The notes under the pieces are model-generated. The model saw nothing but the letters and a program-made list of their open reading frames with translations. It was not told the origin of the DNA and ran no database searches. A stretch of 64,000 bases of DNA. It comes from Novosphingobium sp. 18050 (GTDB lineage Bacteria; Pseudomonadota; Alphaproteobacteria; Sphingomonadales; Sphingomonadaceae). The DNA is taken from NCBI RefSeq assembly GCF_902706195.1, contig NZ_CACSJO010000004.1:230495-294494 (forward strand), given 5' to 3'. A program made the position numbers and the translations under genes. Shown one piece after another: positions 31,727-41,075 of the stretch (position 1 is the first letter of the stretch; each line of letters starts with the position of its first letter).

Positions 31727-32395
31727 GTGCTTGATGCGCCCACCCGCGCCTTCCTGACCGAACACGCCGGCTACGAACCCGCCGACGAAGCCCTCTGGCT
31801 CTCGGCCCTGACCCACGGGTCCACCGGCGATAAGCGCAATTACGAAAGGCTGGAGTTCCTGGGCGACCGCGTCCTGGGGCTTTCGGTCGCTGAGTGGCTC
31901 TACCGCAATAGCGAGGAGGCGGAAGGACGCCTCTCGCAGCGCCTCAACGCGCTCGTCAGCCGCGCCACTTGCGCGATCATCGCGCGCGAGATCGGCCTGG
32001 GCCCGCACATGCGGCTGGGCAAGCAGGCCCGCGACGACGGCGGCGAGGATTCCGAAAACATCCTGGGCGACGTGATGGAGGCGATCATCGGCGCCTGCTT
32101 CACCGAGCGCGGTTTCGAAGGTGGCCGTGACATGGTTCTGCGCCTGTGGGGCGATGTGCTCAACGGCAAGACCGGCAAGCGCAAGCATCCCAAGTCCGCG
32201 CTGCAGGAATGGACTGCGGGCAATCGCCGCCGCATGCCCGAATACAAACTGCTCGACCGCTCCGGCCCCGATCACGCCGCGCGCTTCACTGTCGAGGTAT
32301 CCGTTCACAACGTCGGTTCGGCCCAGGCCACCGCAAACTCGAAGCAGGACGCCGAGACCGGCGCCGCCGAGGAATTCATGAGGAAATTCGGATGA
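31727..32395 (+). CDS. rnc: Ribonuclease III
   Basis: A 222-residue double-strand-specific RNase. Signature ERLEFLGDRVLGLSVAE carries the catalytic acids, with DVMEAIIGA as the second acidic patch and a dsRNA-binding domain at about 150-222 ending GAAEEFMRKFG. The GTG start directly follows the lepB TGA with no gap, and the stop overlaps the era ATG as ATGA. Confidence 0.96.
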   Translation: MLDAPTRAFLTEHAGYEPADEALWLSALTHGSTGDKRNYERLEFLGDRVLGLSVAEWLYRNSEEAEGRLSQRLNALVSRATCAIIAREIGLGPHMRLGKQARDDGGEDSENILGDVMEAIIGACFTERGFEGGRDMVLRLWGDVLNGKTGKRKHPKSALQEWTAGNRRRMPEYKLLDRSGPDHAARFTVEVSVHNVGSAQATANSKQDAETGAAEEFMRKFG

Positions 32396-33288
32396 CCCAG
32401 CACTGCGGTCTCGTCGCCGTCCTAGGCGCACCCAACGCGGGCAAGTCGACGCTCGTCAACGCACTGGTCGGCCAGAAGGTGGCGATCACCTCGGCAAAGG
32501 CCCAGACCACCCGCGCTCGCCTGCTCGGCATCGCGCTGGAGGATGAAACCCAGATCATCCTGGCCGACACCCCCGGCATCTTCGAGCCCCGCCGCCGCCT
32601 CGACCGGGCGATGGTCGCCGCCGCTTGGGAAGGCGCGCAGGAGGCCGACGCAATCCTCCTCGTGGTCGATGCGGTGAAGCTGCGCCGCCACGAACTGGCG
32701 CCATTGCTGGAATCGCTCAAGCCCCGCCCGGAGCGCAAGCTGCTGGTGCTCAACAAGGTCGATGCCAGCGTCAAGGAGAAGCTCCTCGAACTGGCGCAGG
32801 AATTCAGCGCCGACTCCATGTTCGACGAAGTGTTCTTCGTCTCCGCGCTGACCGGCGACGGTGTGCCCCAGCTCAAGTCCTGGCTTGCAAAGCTGATGCC
32901 GGAAAGCCCCTGGCACTACCCCGAGGATCAGGTTTCCGACGCCAGCGAGCGCCTGCTGGCTTGCGAGATCACCCGCGAGCAGATCTACCGCCAGCTCCAC
33001 GACGAGTTGCCCTACGATGCCGCTGTGCGCCCGGAAAGCTATACCCCGCGCAAGGACGGCTCGGTAGAAATCCGCCAGCAGATCGTCGTCGCCCGCGAAA
33101 GCCAGAAGGCCATCGTGCTGGGCAAGCGCGGCGCCAAGATCAAGACCATCGGCGAAGCGGCCCGCACCGAACTGGCGGCCGTGCTCGGCCACCCGGTCCA
33201 CCTCTTCCTCCACGTCAAGGTTGAGGAAAACTGGGCCGATTCCGCCCGCGACATCTACGAAGAAATCAGGCTGGACTGGGTTAAGTGA
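32392..33288 (+). CDS. era: GTPase Era
   Basis: A 298-residue essential GTPase that binds 16S rRNA during 30S assembly. G1 GAPNAGKST (12-20), G3 DTPG and G4 NKVD are clear, and the C-terminal KH domain contains VLGKRGAKIKTIGEAARTELA. The start is fixed by the ATGA overlap with rnc; a longer upstream frame inside rnc is a shadow. Its stop shares bases with the SGNH hydrolase start as TGATG. Confidence 0.97.
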   Translation: MTQHCGLVAVLGAPNAGKSTLVNALVGQKVAITSAKAQTTRARLLGIALEDETQIILADTPGIFEPRRRLDRAMVAAAWEGAQEADAILLVVDAVKLRRHELAPLLESLKPRPERKLLVLNKVDASVKEKLLELAQEFSADSMFDEVFFVSALTGDGVPQLKSWLAKLMPESPWHYPEDQVSDASERLLACEITREQIYRQLHDELPYDAAVRPESYTPRKDGSVEIRQQIVVARESQKAIVLGKRGAKIKTIGEAARTELAAVLGHPVHLFLHVKVEENWADSARDIYEEIRLDWVK

Positions 33289-34475
33289 TGACGCCGGTAT
33301 TGAGGAATTTTGGCGCAGCCCTACTGCTGGGCTGCGCAGCCGCCTCGATGCCGGCCCTCGCCCAGCAATCGGCTACGACGGAAAAGGCCAAGGCCGCCTC
33401 GGTCAAGAAGCCGAAGGTCGAAAAGCCCAAGGTCGTGAAACCCAAGGGCAAGAAGGGCGCGCCCGCACCCGTCGAAGCGCCCAAGGTGGTGATCCCTGTC
33501 GAGACCCCCAAGCCCGTTGTCATGGAGAGCCTGCTCGACAAGCGCTACGTCGCGATCGGCTCGTCCTTCGCGGCTGGGCCACAGCTACCGCCTTCGAAGC
33601 CAAGCTGGCCGGCGCGCTGCGGGCAGAGCTTCAACAACTACCCCACGCTGCTGGCCGAACGGTTCGGCGTGGAACTGATCGACCGCAGTTGTTCAGGCGC
33701 GACCACGGACAACGTGCTCGGGCCGTGGAATGAAGTGCCGCCGCAGATCATCAGCGTCACGCCGGAAACCCGCCTCGTCACAGTGACGATCGGCGGCAAC
33801 GACCTGTCGTATATCGGCAACCTGTTTTCGGCGACTTGCGCCTTCAACGCCAAGCTGGCCCCGGTTCCGGGCGCGAAGACCCGCGCCTGCGGCGCCGTGC
33901 GTATACCCACCGAAGCGGACTATGTGCGCGACGAAGCCCAGCTGAACGAGATCGCGCGGCGCATCAAGACGACCGCCCCGCAGGCCCGCCTCGTCTTCGT
34001 CCAGTACTTCAACCCGCTGCCAAAACCCGGCGGCCTGTGCCCGGCAACTCCGGTCAGCGAGACCGACGCCGCCATCGTGCGCGAAATCGGCCGCCGCCTG
34101 GTTGAAATCACCGCCCGCGTTGCCGAAGCACACGGCGTGCCCGCGATCGAGATGAACCTGTCCTCGGCCGCGCATACGCCGTGCGACAAGGAGCCCTGGA
34201 TGATCGGCTCGCCTGCCGGCTATGATGGCCGGCAGGGTCTCCAGTGGCACCTCAACAAAGCCGGGATGCAGGCCACCGCCGATACCATCGCCGCCTGGCT
34301 TATCAAAAGCGGCGTTAAGCCGGTCAGGTCTCCGGTCACCGCCGAACCTGGCCTCAACCCGCCTGGAGGACAAGCTCCGACGATGACAGCGCCGAATGCG
34401 CCCGCGCCGGCTGTCCCGGTCCCCGCGCCGACGGTCAAGACGCCCTCGAAACCGACGGTCGGCACGAGGCAGTAG
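33288..34475 (+). CDS. Exported SGNH/GDSL-like hydrolase with Lys/Pro/Ala-rich linker
   Basis: A 395-residue protein translationally coupled to era (TGATG). Signal peptide about 1-26 (ALLLGCAAASMPALAQ). Residues about 35-70 are a low-complexity Lys/Pro/Val/Ala linker (KKPKVEKPKVVKPKGKK). The hydrolase domain (about 85-340) has block I as GSSFAAG rather than GDS (nucleophile S93), block III TIGGNDLSY and block V with His in GLQWHLNKAG. A second Pro/Ala/Val tail follows (about 355-395). It may be a lipase or acyl-esterase at the envelope; the basic linker suggests attachment to anionic surface polymers. Both are inferences. Confidence 0.85.
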   Translation: MTPVLRNFGAALLLGCAAASMPALAQQSATTEKAKAASVKKPKVEKPKVVKPKGKKGAPAPVEAPKVVIPVETPKPVVMESLLDKRYVAIGSSFAAGPQLPPSKPSWPARCGQSFNNYPTLLAERFGVELIDRSCSGATTDNVLGPWNEVPPQIISVTPETRLVTVTIGGNDLSYIGNLFSATCAFNAKLAPVPGAKTRACGAVRIPTEADYVRDEAQLNEIARRIKTTAPQARLVFVQYFNPLPKPGGLCPATPVSETDAAIVREIGRRLVEITARVAEAHGVPAIEMNLSSAAHTPCDKEPWMIGSPAGYDGRQGLQWHLNKAGMQATADTIAAWLIKSGVKPVRSPVTAEPGLNPPGGQAPTMTAPNAPAPAVPVPAPTVKTPSKPTVGTRQ

Positions 34476-34629
34476 AGCCTGACCCAATCGATCGGTCGGA
34501 TGGATCGCTGCTGATGGTCACGATGGTCCACCGCGATGCAAACGCCCGTCGCAATTCTGCAATTTTGACGCAGTAATCGCCCCTTCAGCGAGCGCCCCCG
34601 GCGGCCGCACCACAGAAGGGCTCGCAGGA

Positions 34630-36144
34630 ATGATCGCGCGGATCGCCGCAAAAGCGCATTGGGCCATCCGCCCTGCCGCCGCAGACGCTTTGCGCCTCGG
34701 CTCGCTCGCACTCTACCTGCCGGTCGCTTTCGCGCTGCGGTTGATGATGCTTGGCAAACCGGCGTTCCAGTCTGACGAGCAGTTCTACCTCCTTGTCGGG
34801 CAGCGCATGGCACAGGGCGCCCTGCCCTATGTCGACCTCTGGGACCGCAAGCCCTGGGGCCTCTTCGCCATCTTCCGGGGTGTCTACGCCCTGCCTTTCG
34901 ATCCGGTGCTGACCTATCAGTTGCTTGGCCTCGCAAGCTCGGTGCTGACGGCGCTGGTGATCGAGCGGATCGCCCGGCGCATCTCCCCCCCGCCCGCCGC
35001 GCGCATGTCGGGCCTTGCCTATCTGATCTGGCAGCCGGTGTTCAACGTGGCGCTGGGCCAGTCCCCGGTGTTCTACAATCTGCCCGTCGCGCTGGCCGCG
35101 CTGATCGTCCTTGACGCGCGACTGAAGTCCGGCGATCCGCTGCTGGCACGGCGCGGGCTGGAGGCGATGCTACTGCTCGGCCTCGCCCTGCAGATCAAGT
35201 ACAGCGTGGTGTTCGAAGGAATGGCCTTCGGCCTCCTCCTCCTCGCGCGGGGCCGGGCCGATGGATGGACCGGCGTCCGCCTCACGATGACCGGCGCAGC
35301 ATGGATCGTCGCGGCCCTCGCCCCGACCGGCGCAGTGCTGCTCGGCTATATCTCGGCGGGCTACGGCGAGGCTTTCGTGCAGGCCAACTTCCTGTCGATC
35401 ATGGGTCGTTCCACCGACCATGCCGACGCCTTCGCCCAGCTTGGCAAGGAATGCCTGGCGATGATCCCCTTTGCCCTCGCCGTGATACTCGCGCCCCGCC
35501 GCCTGTCGCCGGTTCGCGGCGAGCGGCCTGCAATATTGCCTGACCTGCGCCTCTGGGCACTGGCAAGCATCGGCGGCTTCCTGATCTTCGGCACATGGTA
35601 CGACCACTACCTCGGCCCGGTGCTGGTCCCGCTCTGCATCCTCGCAGCGCCCGCGCTGGCACGCACCGCAAAGGGTGAACGCTGGTATGGCCGAATATTA
35701 CTGGGCCTGGGCCTGATCGGCGCCGTTGCCGTACCCCTCGCACAAGTGATCGAGCGCGGAACTGCCGCCGAATTCGCCGCCACGACCCGCGCCATCGCCG
35801 ACGAACTGCACGGCCGCTGCCTCTACGTCTACGAGGGCGACAGCGCGCTCTACCGCACTACCGACGCCTGCATCCCAACCCGCTTCGCCTATCCCAGCCA
35901 CCTCAACGCCATGAACGAGGCAGGCGCGCTGGGCATCTCCCCCCAAGCGGAAGTCAGGCGTATCCTGGCGAGCAGGCCCGGCGTGATAGTGGTTTCGGAA
36001 ACCGGCCGTTCCAACCAGCCCAACCGCGAGACGCGCGCCTTGATAAGAGAGGCGCTAAACCGGGACTATGAGCACTATCAGAGCGCAGCGCTGGGCGAGC
36101 GGCGCTATGGCCTGTGGCGGTTGAAAAGAGCACCGCTTCTCTAA
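34630..36144 (+). CDS. GT39/ArnT-like polytopic membrane glycosyltransferase
   Basis: A 504-residue protein with about ten hydrophobic segments. The first external loop holds the acidic pair D49-E50 (FQSDEQFYL) and the motif VDLWDRKPWGLF (68-79), both typical of dolichyl/undecaprenyl-phosphate sugar transferases (PMT/ArnT/GT39). The C-terminal soluble part (about 385-504) is periplasmic by family analogy. Donor and acceptor are unknown; LPS, glycan or protein glycosylation are possible. Transcribed alone after a 154-nt gap in which I see no other feature. Confidence 0.8.
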   Translation: MIARIAAKAHWAIRPAAADALRLGSLALYLPVAFALRLMMLGKPAFQSDEQFYLLVGQRMAQGALPYVDLWDRKPWGLFAIFRGVYALPFDPVLTYQLLGLASSVLTALVIERIARRISPPPAARMSGLAYLIWQPVFNVALGQSPVFYNLPVALAALIVLDARLKSGDPLLARRGLEAMLLLGLALQIKYSVVFEGMAFGLLLLARGRADGWTGVRLTMTGAAWIVAALAPTGAVLLGYISAGYGEAFVQANFLSIMGRSTDHADAFAQLGKECLAMIPFALAVILAPRRLSPVRGERPAILPDLRLWALASIGGFLIFGTWYDHYLGPVLVPLCILAAPALARTAKGERWYGRILLGLGLIGAVAVPLAQVIERGTAAEFAATTRAIADELHGRCLYVYEGDSALYRTTDACIPTRFAYPSHLNAMNEAGALGISPQAEVRRILASRPGVIVVSETGRSNQPNRETRALIREALNRDYEHYQSAALGERRYGLWRLKRAPLL

Positions 36145-36206
36145 CGCCCAGCGGTGCCCCGACAAAAAGGCCCCACACAGGTCGATAATGCGCGCGGCCA
36201 TGCTGC

Positions 36207-36232
36207 GCCTCCTCTCCGGTTCGAGGGGAGGC
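36207..36232 (-). terminator. Hairpin downstream of the topA-coupled small gene
   Basis: Inverted repeat GCCTCCTCTC / GAGGGGAGGC (10 bp, one mismatch) with a 6-nt loop, 27 nt past the stop of the 59-aa gene. No T-run follows, so terminator activity is uncertain. Confidence 0.3.
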
Positions 36233-36259
36233 AGGCACACGGCCGCGGCGCCGAACTGG

Positions 36260-36439
36260 TTACCGCGCTTTGGCGACCCCGATATTGTGCTGTTTCGCAG
36301 CGTCCTTGGTCGATTCCTCGGTACGGTTGAGGGCCTTGGCGATTTCCTTCAGGCCCTTCCCCTTGCCGGCGAGGATCTGCAGCTTTTGCAACTCCTCGGG
36401 CTTCCAGGGCTGCTTGTGCTTGGCTGTCTTGTCGCTCAT
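36260..36439 (-). CDS. 59-residue basic protein coupled to topA
   Basis: A short frame, MSDKTAKHKQPWKPEELQ to its end at NIGVAKAR, with ATG overlapping the topA stop as ATGA. It is Lys-rich and mostly helical; WKPEELQKLQILAG followed by GLKEIAKALNRTEESTKDAA looks like a helix-turn-helix or SANT-like DNA-binding unit (about 11-52). Good codon usage, overlap coupling and a coherent fold support a real gene. It may bind DNA together with or near topoisomerase I. I recognise no named family. Confidence 0.72.
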   Translation of the reverse strand: MSDKTAKHKQPWKPEELQKLQILAGKGKGLKEIAKALNRTEESTKDAAKQHNIGVAKAR

Positions 36440-39033
36440 TCCGCTGCCTCCGCAGGCTTCTTCTTGGCCGGAGCCTTCTTGGTCGCCGCCTTCGTACCAG
36501 CTGCCTTGGGAGCAGCCGCCTTCTTGGCAGCAGGTTTCTTTGTGGCTGCCTTCTTGGGCGCCGCCTTCTTCTTGCCCTTGGCCGGCCCCTTCGCAGCCTT
36601 CTCGGTGATGAGAGTCACGGCCTGCTCTTCGGTGATGTCCTCAGGCTTCATGTCGCGCGGCAACGTGGCATTGGTCGTGCCGTCGCTGACGTAAGGACCA
36701 TAGCGCCCTTCCATGACCTTCATCTCACCGCCGCTGACGGGATGCATGCCGAACACCTTGAGCGGTTCCGCCTTGGTGCGCGAAGCACCGCCGCGATTGG
36801 CCGCATCGGCGAGCATCGAGACGGCCGCGTTCATGCCTGTGTCGAACACCTCGGCGGTCGAACGCAGCTTGGCATACTTACCATCATGGGCGAGGTATGG
36901 CCCGTAACGTCCTATGCTGGCAGTAATATCCTTGCCGCTCTCCGGGTGTTGGCCGACCGGGCGCGGCAAGCTGAGCAGCTTGATCGCCCATTCCAGATTC
37001 AGCTCGTCGATGTCCTTGGGGATTGACGCGCGCTTGGCTTCCTTGCCCTCACCCAGTTGGATGTAGGGACCGAAGCGGCCGGTGCGGCGCACGATATCCA
37101 GGCCGGTTTCGGGGTCCTGGCCCAGCGCCTCGTCGTCACCGCCGCCATCGGCGCTGCCGCCGGGCTGCGCGAACTTGCGGGTGAACTTGCACTCAGGATA
37201 GTTCGAGCAGGCGATGAACGCACCGTAGCGACCACCGCGCAGCGAAAGGCGGCCTGCCTCGCACTTGGGGCAGACGCGCGGATCGGTGCCGTCTTCCTTG
37301 GGCGGGAACAGGTAGTCGGAGAGGAATTCGTCGAGCGCCTCGGTCACTTCCGAGGGCTTCTTCTCCATGACCTCGTCGGACTTGGGCTTGAAGTCGCGCC
37401 AGAAGTTGGCGAGCAGAACCTTCCACTCCTCGCGCCCGCCCGAGACGTTGTCGAGCTGGTCTTCCATCCCCGCCGTAAAGTCATAGGCTACGTAGCGGTC
37501 GAAAAAGCGTTCCAGAAACGAGGTGAGAAGTCGACCGGATTCCTCTGCAAAGAAACGGTTTTTTTCGGTCCTCACATAGTTACGGTCCTTGATGACCTGA
37601 ATTGTCGAGGCATACGTCGACGGACGGCCGATACCGAGTTCTTCGAGGCGCTTGACGAGGCTCGCCTCGGAAAAGCGCGGCGGCGGCTGGGTAAAGTGCT
37701 GCTCGGCGTTGACAGCCTTCTTAGCCGGCATGTCGCCCGCCTTCATGAACGGCAGCAGGCCGCCGTCCTCGTCCTCCGACTTGTTGTCCTGCCCTTCCTC
37801 GTAAACCGCGAGGAAGCCGGGGAACTTCACGACCTGGCCGGTGGCGCGCAGTTCATTGCGGCCGGTGCCGTCGCGCAGAGTGATGGTGGTGCGCTCAAGC
37901 TGGGCCGAGGCCATCTGGCTGGCCATCGCGCGCTTGAAGATCAGGTCGTAGAGGCGTGCCTCGTCGCCCGAGCCAAAGCGGTCCTTAGTGAATTCGGTCG
38001 GCCGGATCGCCTCGTGAGCTTCCTGCGCGTTCTTCGCCTTGGTTTCGTAGTGTCGCGGCTTTTCGGGAACGTAGTGGCCCGAGAAACGCTCGGCGATGGC
38101 CGCGCGGGCGGCCGAGATCGCGCTGGGGTCCATCTGTACCCCGTCGGTACGCATGTAGGTGATCGCGCCCGCTTCGTAGAGCGACTGCGCCACGCGCATC
38201 GCCTGGCTGGCAGAGAAGCCCAGCTTGCGCGCGGCCTCCTGCTGCAGGGTCGATGTGGTGAACGGCGGCTGCGGGTTGCGGCGGTGCGGTTTGGTCTCGA
38301 CGCCCTCGACCTTGAAGGCGCCTGCCTCGACGGCGGCCTTGGCGCGCATCGCAGTGCCTTCGTCGCCCAGCGTCAGGCGGTCGAGCTTCTGGCCGTCGAA
38401 CGTCACCAGCTTGGCGGTGAAGTCGGTGCCGTCATGCGCCATCTGTGCGGCGACAGACCAGTATTCCTGCGCCTTGAACGCCTCGATCTCGCGCTCGCGG
38501 TCAACGATCAGGCGCAGCGCCACCGACTGGACGCGGCCAGCGGACTTGGCGCCGGGCAGCTTGCGCCACAGCACCGGCGAGAGCGTGAAGCCGAACAGAT
38601 AGTCGAGCGCGCGGCGCGCCAGGTACGCGTCGATCAGGTCCTGATCCAGCTCGCGCGGCTGGGTCATCGCCTTGGTGACGGTTTCCTTGGTGATCGCGTT
38701 GAACGTCACGCGCTGCACGTCCTTGGGCAGCGCCTTGCGCTTGGCCAGCAGTTCGCGAACATGCCACGAAATCGCCTCGCCTTCGCGATCAGGGTCAGTC
38801 GCGAGGATCAGTCGGTCGGCGTCCTTGGCGGCATCGGTGATCGCTTTCACCTGGCGCTGCTTGTCGCCGTACAGCTCCCAGTCCATCGCGAATTCCTCGT
38901 CCGGGCGGACGGAGCCGTCCTTGGGCGGCAGGTCGCGGACGTGACCGTAGCTGGCGAGGACCTTGTAGTCCTTACCCAGATACTTCTCGATGGTCTTGGC
39001 CTTTGCAGGCGATTCGACGATTACCAGCTGCAT
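36436..39033 (-). CDS. topA: DNA topoisomerase I
   Basis: An 865-residue type IA topoisomerase that relaxes negative supercoils. The Toprim domain starts MQLVIVESPAKAKTIEKYLG with acidic TDPDREGEAI; catalytic tyrosine Y293 lies in ITYMRTDGVQM. A single zinc-ribbon CPKCEAGRLSLRGG...CSNYPEC is at about 590-625, followed by repeated GRYGPYI/GRYGPYL/GRYGPYV modules. The C-terminus (about 815-865) is a Lys/Ala-rich histone-like tail (KKAAPKKAATKKPAAKKAA). Part of a plsY-dprA-topA order common in alphaproteobacteria. Confidence 0.97.
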   Translation of the reverse strand: MQLVIVESPAKAKTIEKYLGKDYKVLASYGHVRDLPPKDGSVRPDEEFAMDWELYGDKQRQVKAITDAAKDADRLILATDPDREGEAISWHVRELLAKRKALPKDVQRVTFNAITKETVTKAMTQPRELDQDLIDAYLARRALDYLFGFTLSPVLWRKLPGAKSAGRVQSVALRLIVDREREIEAFKAQEYWSVAAQMAHDGTDFTAKLVTFDGQKLDRLTLGDEGTAMRAKAAVEAGAFKVEGVETKPHRRNPQPPFTTSTLQQEAARKLGFSASQAMRVAQSLYEAGAITYMRTDGVQMDPSAISAARAAIAERFSGHYVPEKPRHYETKAKNAQEAHEAIRPTEFTKDRFGSGDEARLYDLIFKRAMASQMASAQLERTTITLRDGTGRNELRATGQVVKFPGFLAVYEEGQDNKSEDEDGGLLPFMKAGDMPAKKAVNAEQHFTQPPPRFSEASLVKRLEELGIGRPSTYASTIQVIKDRNYVRTEKNRFFAEESGRLLTSFLERFFDRYVAYDFTAGMEDQLDNVSGGREEWKVLLANFWRDFKPKSDEVMEKKPSEVTEALDEFLSDYLFPPKEDGTDPRVCPKCEAGRLSLRGGRYGAFIACSNYPECKFTRKFAQPGGSADGGGDDEALGQDPETGLDIVRRTGRFGPYIQLGEGKEAKRASIPKDIDELNLEWAIKLLSLPRPVGQHPESGKDITASIGRYGPYLAHDGKYAKLRSTAEVFDTGMNAAVSMLADAANRGGASRTKAEPLKVFGMHPVSGGEMKVMEGRYGPYVSDGTTNATLPRDMKPEDITEEQAVTLITEKAAKGPAKGKKKAAPKKAATKKPAAKKAAAPKAAGTKAATKKAPAKKKPAEAAE

Positions 39034-39076
39034 TTCAGACTTTCGTTATGCCTTATACGCGTAGGCGCGTTGTGCT

Positions 39077-39120
39077 CGTGCACATGCGCGCTCTCGCGTG
39101 CGCATATGTGTGTACGCATA
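39077..39120. other. Alternating purine-pyrimidine (Z-DNA-prone) tract upstream of topA
   Basis: Two strictly alternating Y-R runs, 15 nt (39077-39091) and 26 nt (39095-39120), separated by three pyrimidines. The second contains GCGTGCGCATATGTGTGTAC. They lie 44-87 nt upstream of the topA start codon, in the 136-nt gap after the membrane protein gene. Confidence 0.75.
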
Positions 39121-39169
39121 GGGTGGGAAGCATTGGGGCGGTTCGTCAAGCGCAAGACGCGTCCTTTGC

Positions 39170-39880
39170 TCAGGCGAAAACCGAGACCATCCGCTCGTCG
39201 CGGTCGACCAGCAGTGCGAAGAGAGCCACGGTGCCGCAGGAAATCAGGGCGGAAAGCCCGTAACTGGCAACGTTGCCGAGAAATTCAACGACGTAATGCG
39301 CCAGACCGATATTCGCCGCCTCCTCGCTCACCACGGCGTAAATACCCAGCGGCAGCAGGAGGGCGGCGAAAACCACGCACACGATGGCAAGAAAGCCGAC
39401 GATGGGCCACGTAGAGCCCCGCGTCAGCCGCCAGCTTTCACCGAAAGCGGCGAAAACCGCAGAGCCCCGCGCCACGACAAGCGCTCCCGCCAGTGACCAG
39501 CGCGCAATCAGGATAAGACCCGGAAGGATCACGAGAATCAGCCCCGGCAGTCCCAAGACCGAGGTGACGAACGATATGGCCGCATAGGCGATGAAGCCCG
39601 CGCGCCTGCTCCGGCTGCCGTCCAGAAGCCCTTCGGTCGCCATCACCTGCCAGAACAGAAAGTAGCCCGCCACCGAAGAAGCGGCCATTTCAGCCCCGAT
39701 GCCGCGCGTATCGTCGATCACGAGCGAAAGGGCGCTGGAAACCACGCTCATACCCAGCGCGAACGCGGCCAGCACCACGCGGCTGCGCCCGGCGATGCCG
39801 GCACCTTCCGCGAAAATGTCGCCCACGCGAATTGCCGGTTGGGTAGTCGCCACCGAAAGCCCCGTTTCTGCCTTAATCAA
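39170..39880 (-). CDS. Polytopic membrane protein of unknown function
   Basis: A 236-residue protein with about five or six hydrophobic segments (for example VVLAAFALGMSVVSSALSL, FLAIVCVVFAALLLPLGIYAVV and the C-terminal ISCGTVALFALLV). The internal SLAGALVVARGSAVFAAFGESWRLTRG segment resembles the membrane domain found in glycerophosphodiester phosphodiesterase-associated and YciC-like proteins (weak resemblance only). Located between dprA and topA on the same strand. Confidence 0.72.
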   Translation of the reverse strand: MIKAETGLSVATTQPAIRVGDIFAEGAGIAGRSRVVLAAFALGMSVVSSALSLVIDDTRGIGAEMAASSVAGYFLFWQVMATEGLLDGSRSRRAGFIAYAAISFVTSVLGLPGLILVILPGLILIARWSLAGALVVARGSAVFAAFGESWRLTRGSTWPIVGFLAIVCVVFAALLLPLGIYAVVSEEAANIGLAHYVVEFLGNVASYGLSALISCGTVALFALLVDRDERMVSVFA

Positions 39881-39968
39881 GGCTCTGCGCGAGCCGGTTC
39901 ACGTCGTCAATCGGCAAGTTGCCAATTCGTTCTGTTCATTGGGAAATTCGCGCGCAGGTGGCCACCAG

Positions 39969-41075
39969 TCAGCCGATGCTAACCCTGCCACCGGCGTGGC
40001 GCACCAGCTGCCCCGCCAGTTCAAGTTCGAGCAGCGCCAGTTGCACGCTGGCGGCGCTGGCGCCCGACTGACGGATCAGTTCGTCCACTCCTACCGGCGC
40101 GGCGGTGAGGAGCCCGCCGACATCCGCCGGATCGCCTGTTTCCCCGGCCAGTTCCTCCACTTCCCAGTGCGCTGACACTTCGCGCAAGGCGGAGCGCGGC
40201 TCGCCAGTGAAGCCGGATAGCAATTCGATCACGTCGGCTGCGCCCTGCACCAGTATCGCCCCGTCGCGGATCAGCTGGTTGCAGCCGTGAGAGCGCGGAT
40301 CGACCGGAGAACCGGGGATCGCCATGACCTCGCGCCCCATCTCGCCGGCGAGACGCGCGGTGATGAGCGAACCGGACCGGGGCGCGGCCTCTACCACCAG
40401 CGTGCCTGCCGCCAGTCCGGAAATAATGCGGTTGCGGGTGGGGAAGTGACGTGCCAGCGGCTCGGTTCCGGGTGGCTGCTCGGCCAGAAGCAGGCCCTTC
40501 GCCGCGACATCTTCCTGCAACGCCGCGTGTTCGGGAGGGTAGGAAATGTCGATGCCGCTGGCGATGACGCCGATCGTCGCACCGCTGGTCAGCGCGCCTT
40601 GGTGCGCAGCACCATCGATACCGCGCGCCAGCCCCGAAACGACGGTCCAGCCCTCACCCGCTAGGTCGTGGGCGATCTCCCGCGCGAGGCGGATCGCGGC
40701 GGCGGAGGCGTTGCGTGCGCCGACCATCGCGACACAGGACCGCGACGAGAGGGCGATATCGCCCCGGTAGGTCAGGATCGGCGGCGCGCCCTCGGATTCG
40801 GCGAGCAGGCGCGGATAGTCCGGCGAATCGTGGAAAAGGTAGCGCGCACCTGCCTGGCGCACGGCGGTGATCTCATCGTGAATGCGGCGCTCGGGCGCAG
40901 GAACATAGGCACGGCCCTTGCGTCCGGCGAGGTCCGGCAGTGCAGCCAGCGCCGCCTTACCGCTCCCGAAACGCGCCATGAGCTGGCCATAAGTGACCGG
41001 GCCGACGTTGGGCGAACGCAGCAGGCGGATGCGGGCAAACGCCTCTTCCTGCGAAAGGCCGCCTTCTCCGCTCAT
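39969..41075 (-). CDS. dprA: DNA-processing protein DprA
   Basis: A 368-residue protein that loads RecA on incoming single-stranded DNA during transformation. The Rossmann-like core shows [39 protein letters not shown] and the [24 protein letters not shown] segment; an N-terminal SAM-like region (about 10-60) and a C-terminal winged-helix domain (about 300-365) are present. Start overlaps plsY (ATGA). No other competence genes are nearby; DprA is kept in many non-competent bacteria. Confidence 0.94.
   Translation of the reverse strand: MSGEGGLSQEEAFARIRLLRSPNVGPVTYGQLMARFGSGKAALAALPDLAGRKGRAYVPAPERRIHDEITAVRQAGARYLFHDSPDYPRLLAESEGAPPILTYRGDIALSSRSCVAMVGARNASAAAIRLAREIAHDLAGEGWTVVSGLARGIDGAAHQGALTSGATIGVIASGIDISYPPEHAALQEDVAAKGLLLAEQPPGTEPLARHFPTRNRIISGLAAGTLVVEAAPRSGSLITARLAGEMGREVMAIPGSPVDPRSHGCNQLIRDGAILVQGAADVIELLSGFTGEPRSALREVSAHWEVEELAGETGDPADVGGLLTAAPVGVDELIRQSGASAASVQLALLELELAGQLVRHAGGRVSIG

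Noticed and set aside
30752..32431. 559-codon minus-strand frame opposite lepB and rnc
   Set aside because: Antisense to two conserved genes that are joined stop-to-start.
37057..39414. 785-codon plus-strand frame opposite topA
   Set aside because: topA on the other strand has unmistakable conserved motifs over its whole length; the plus-strand product is compositionally odd (His/Ala/Leu/Arg-rich).
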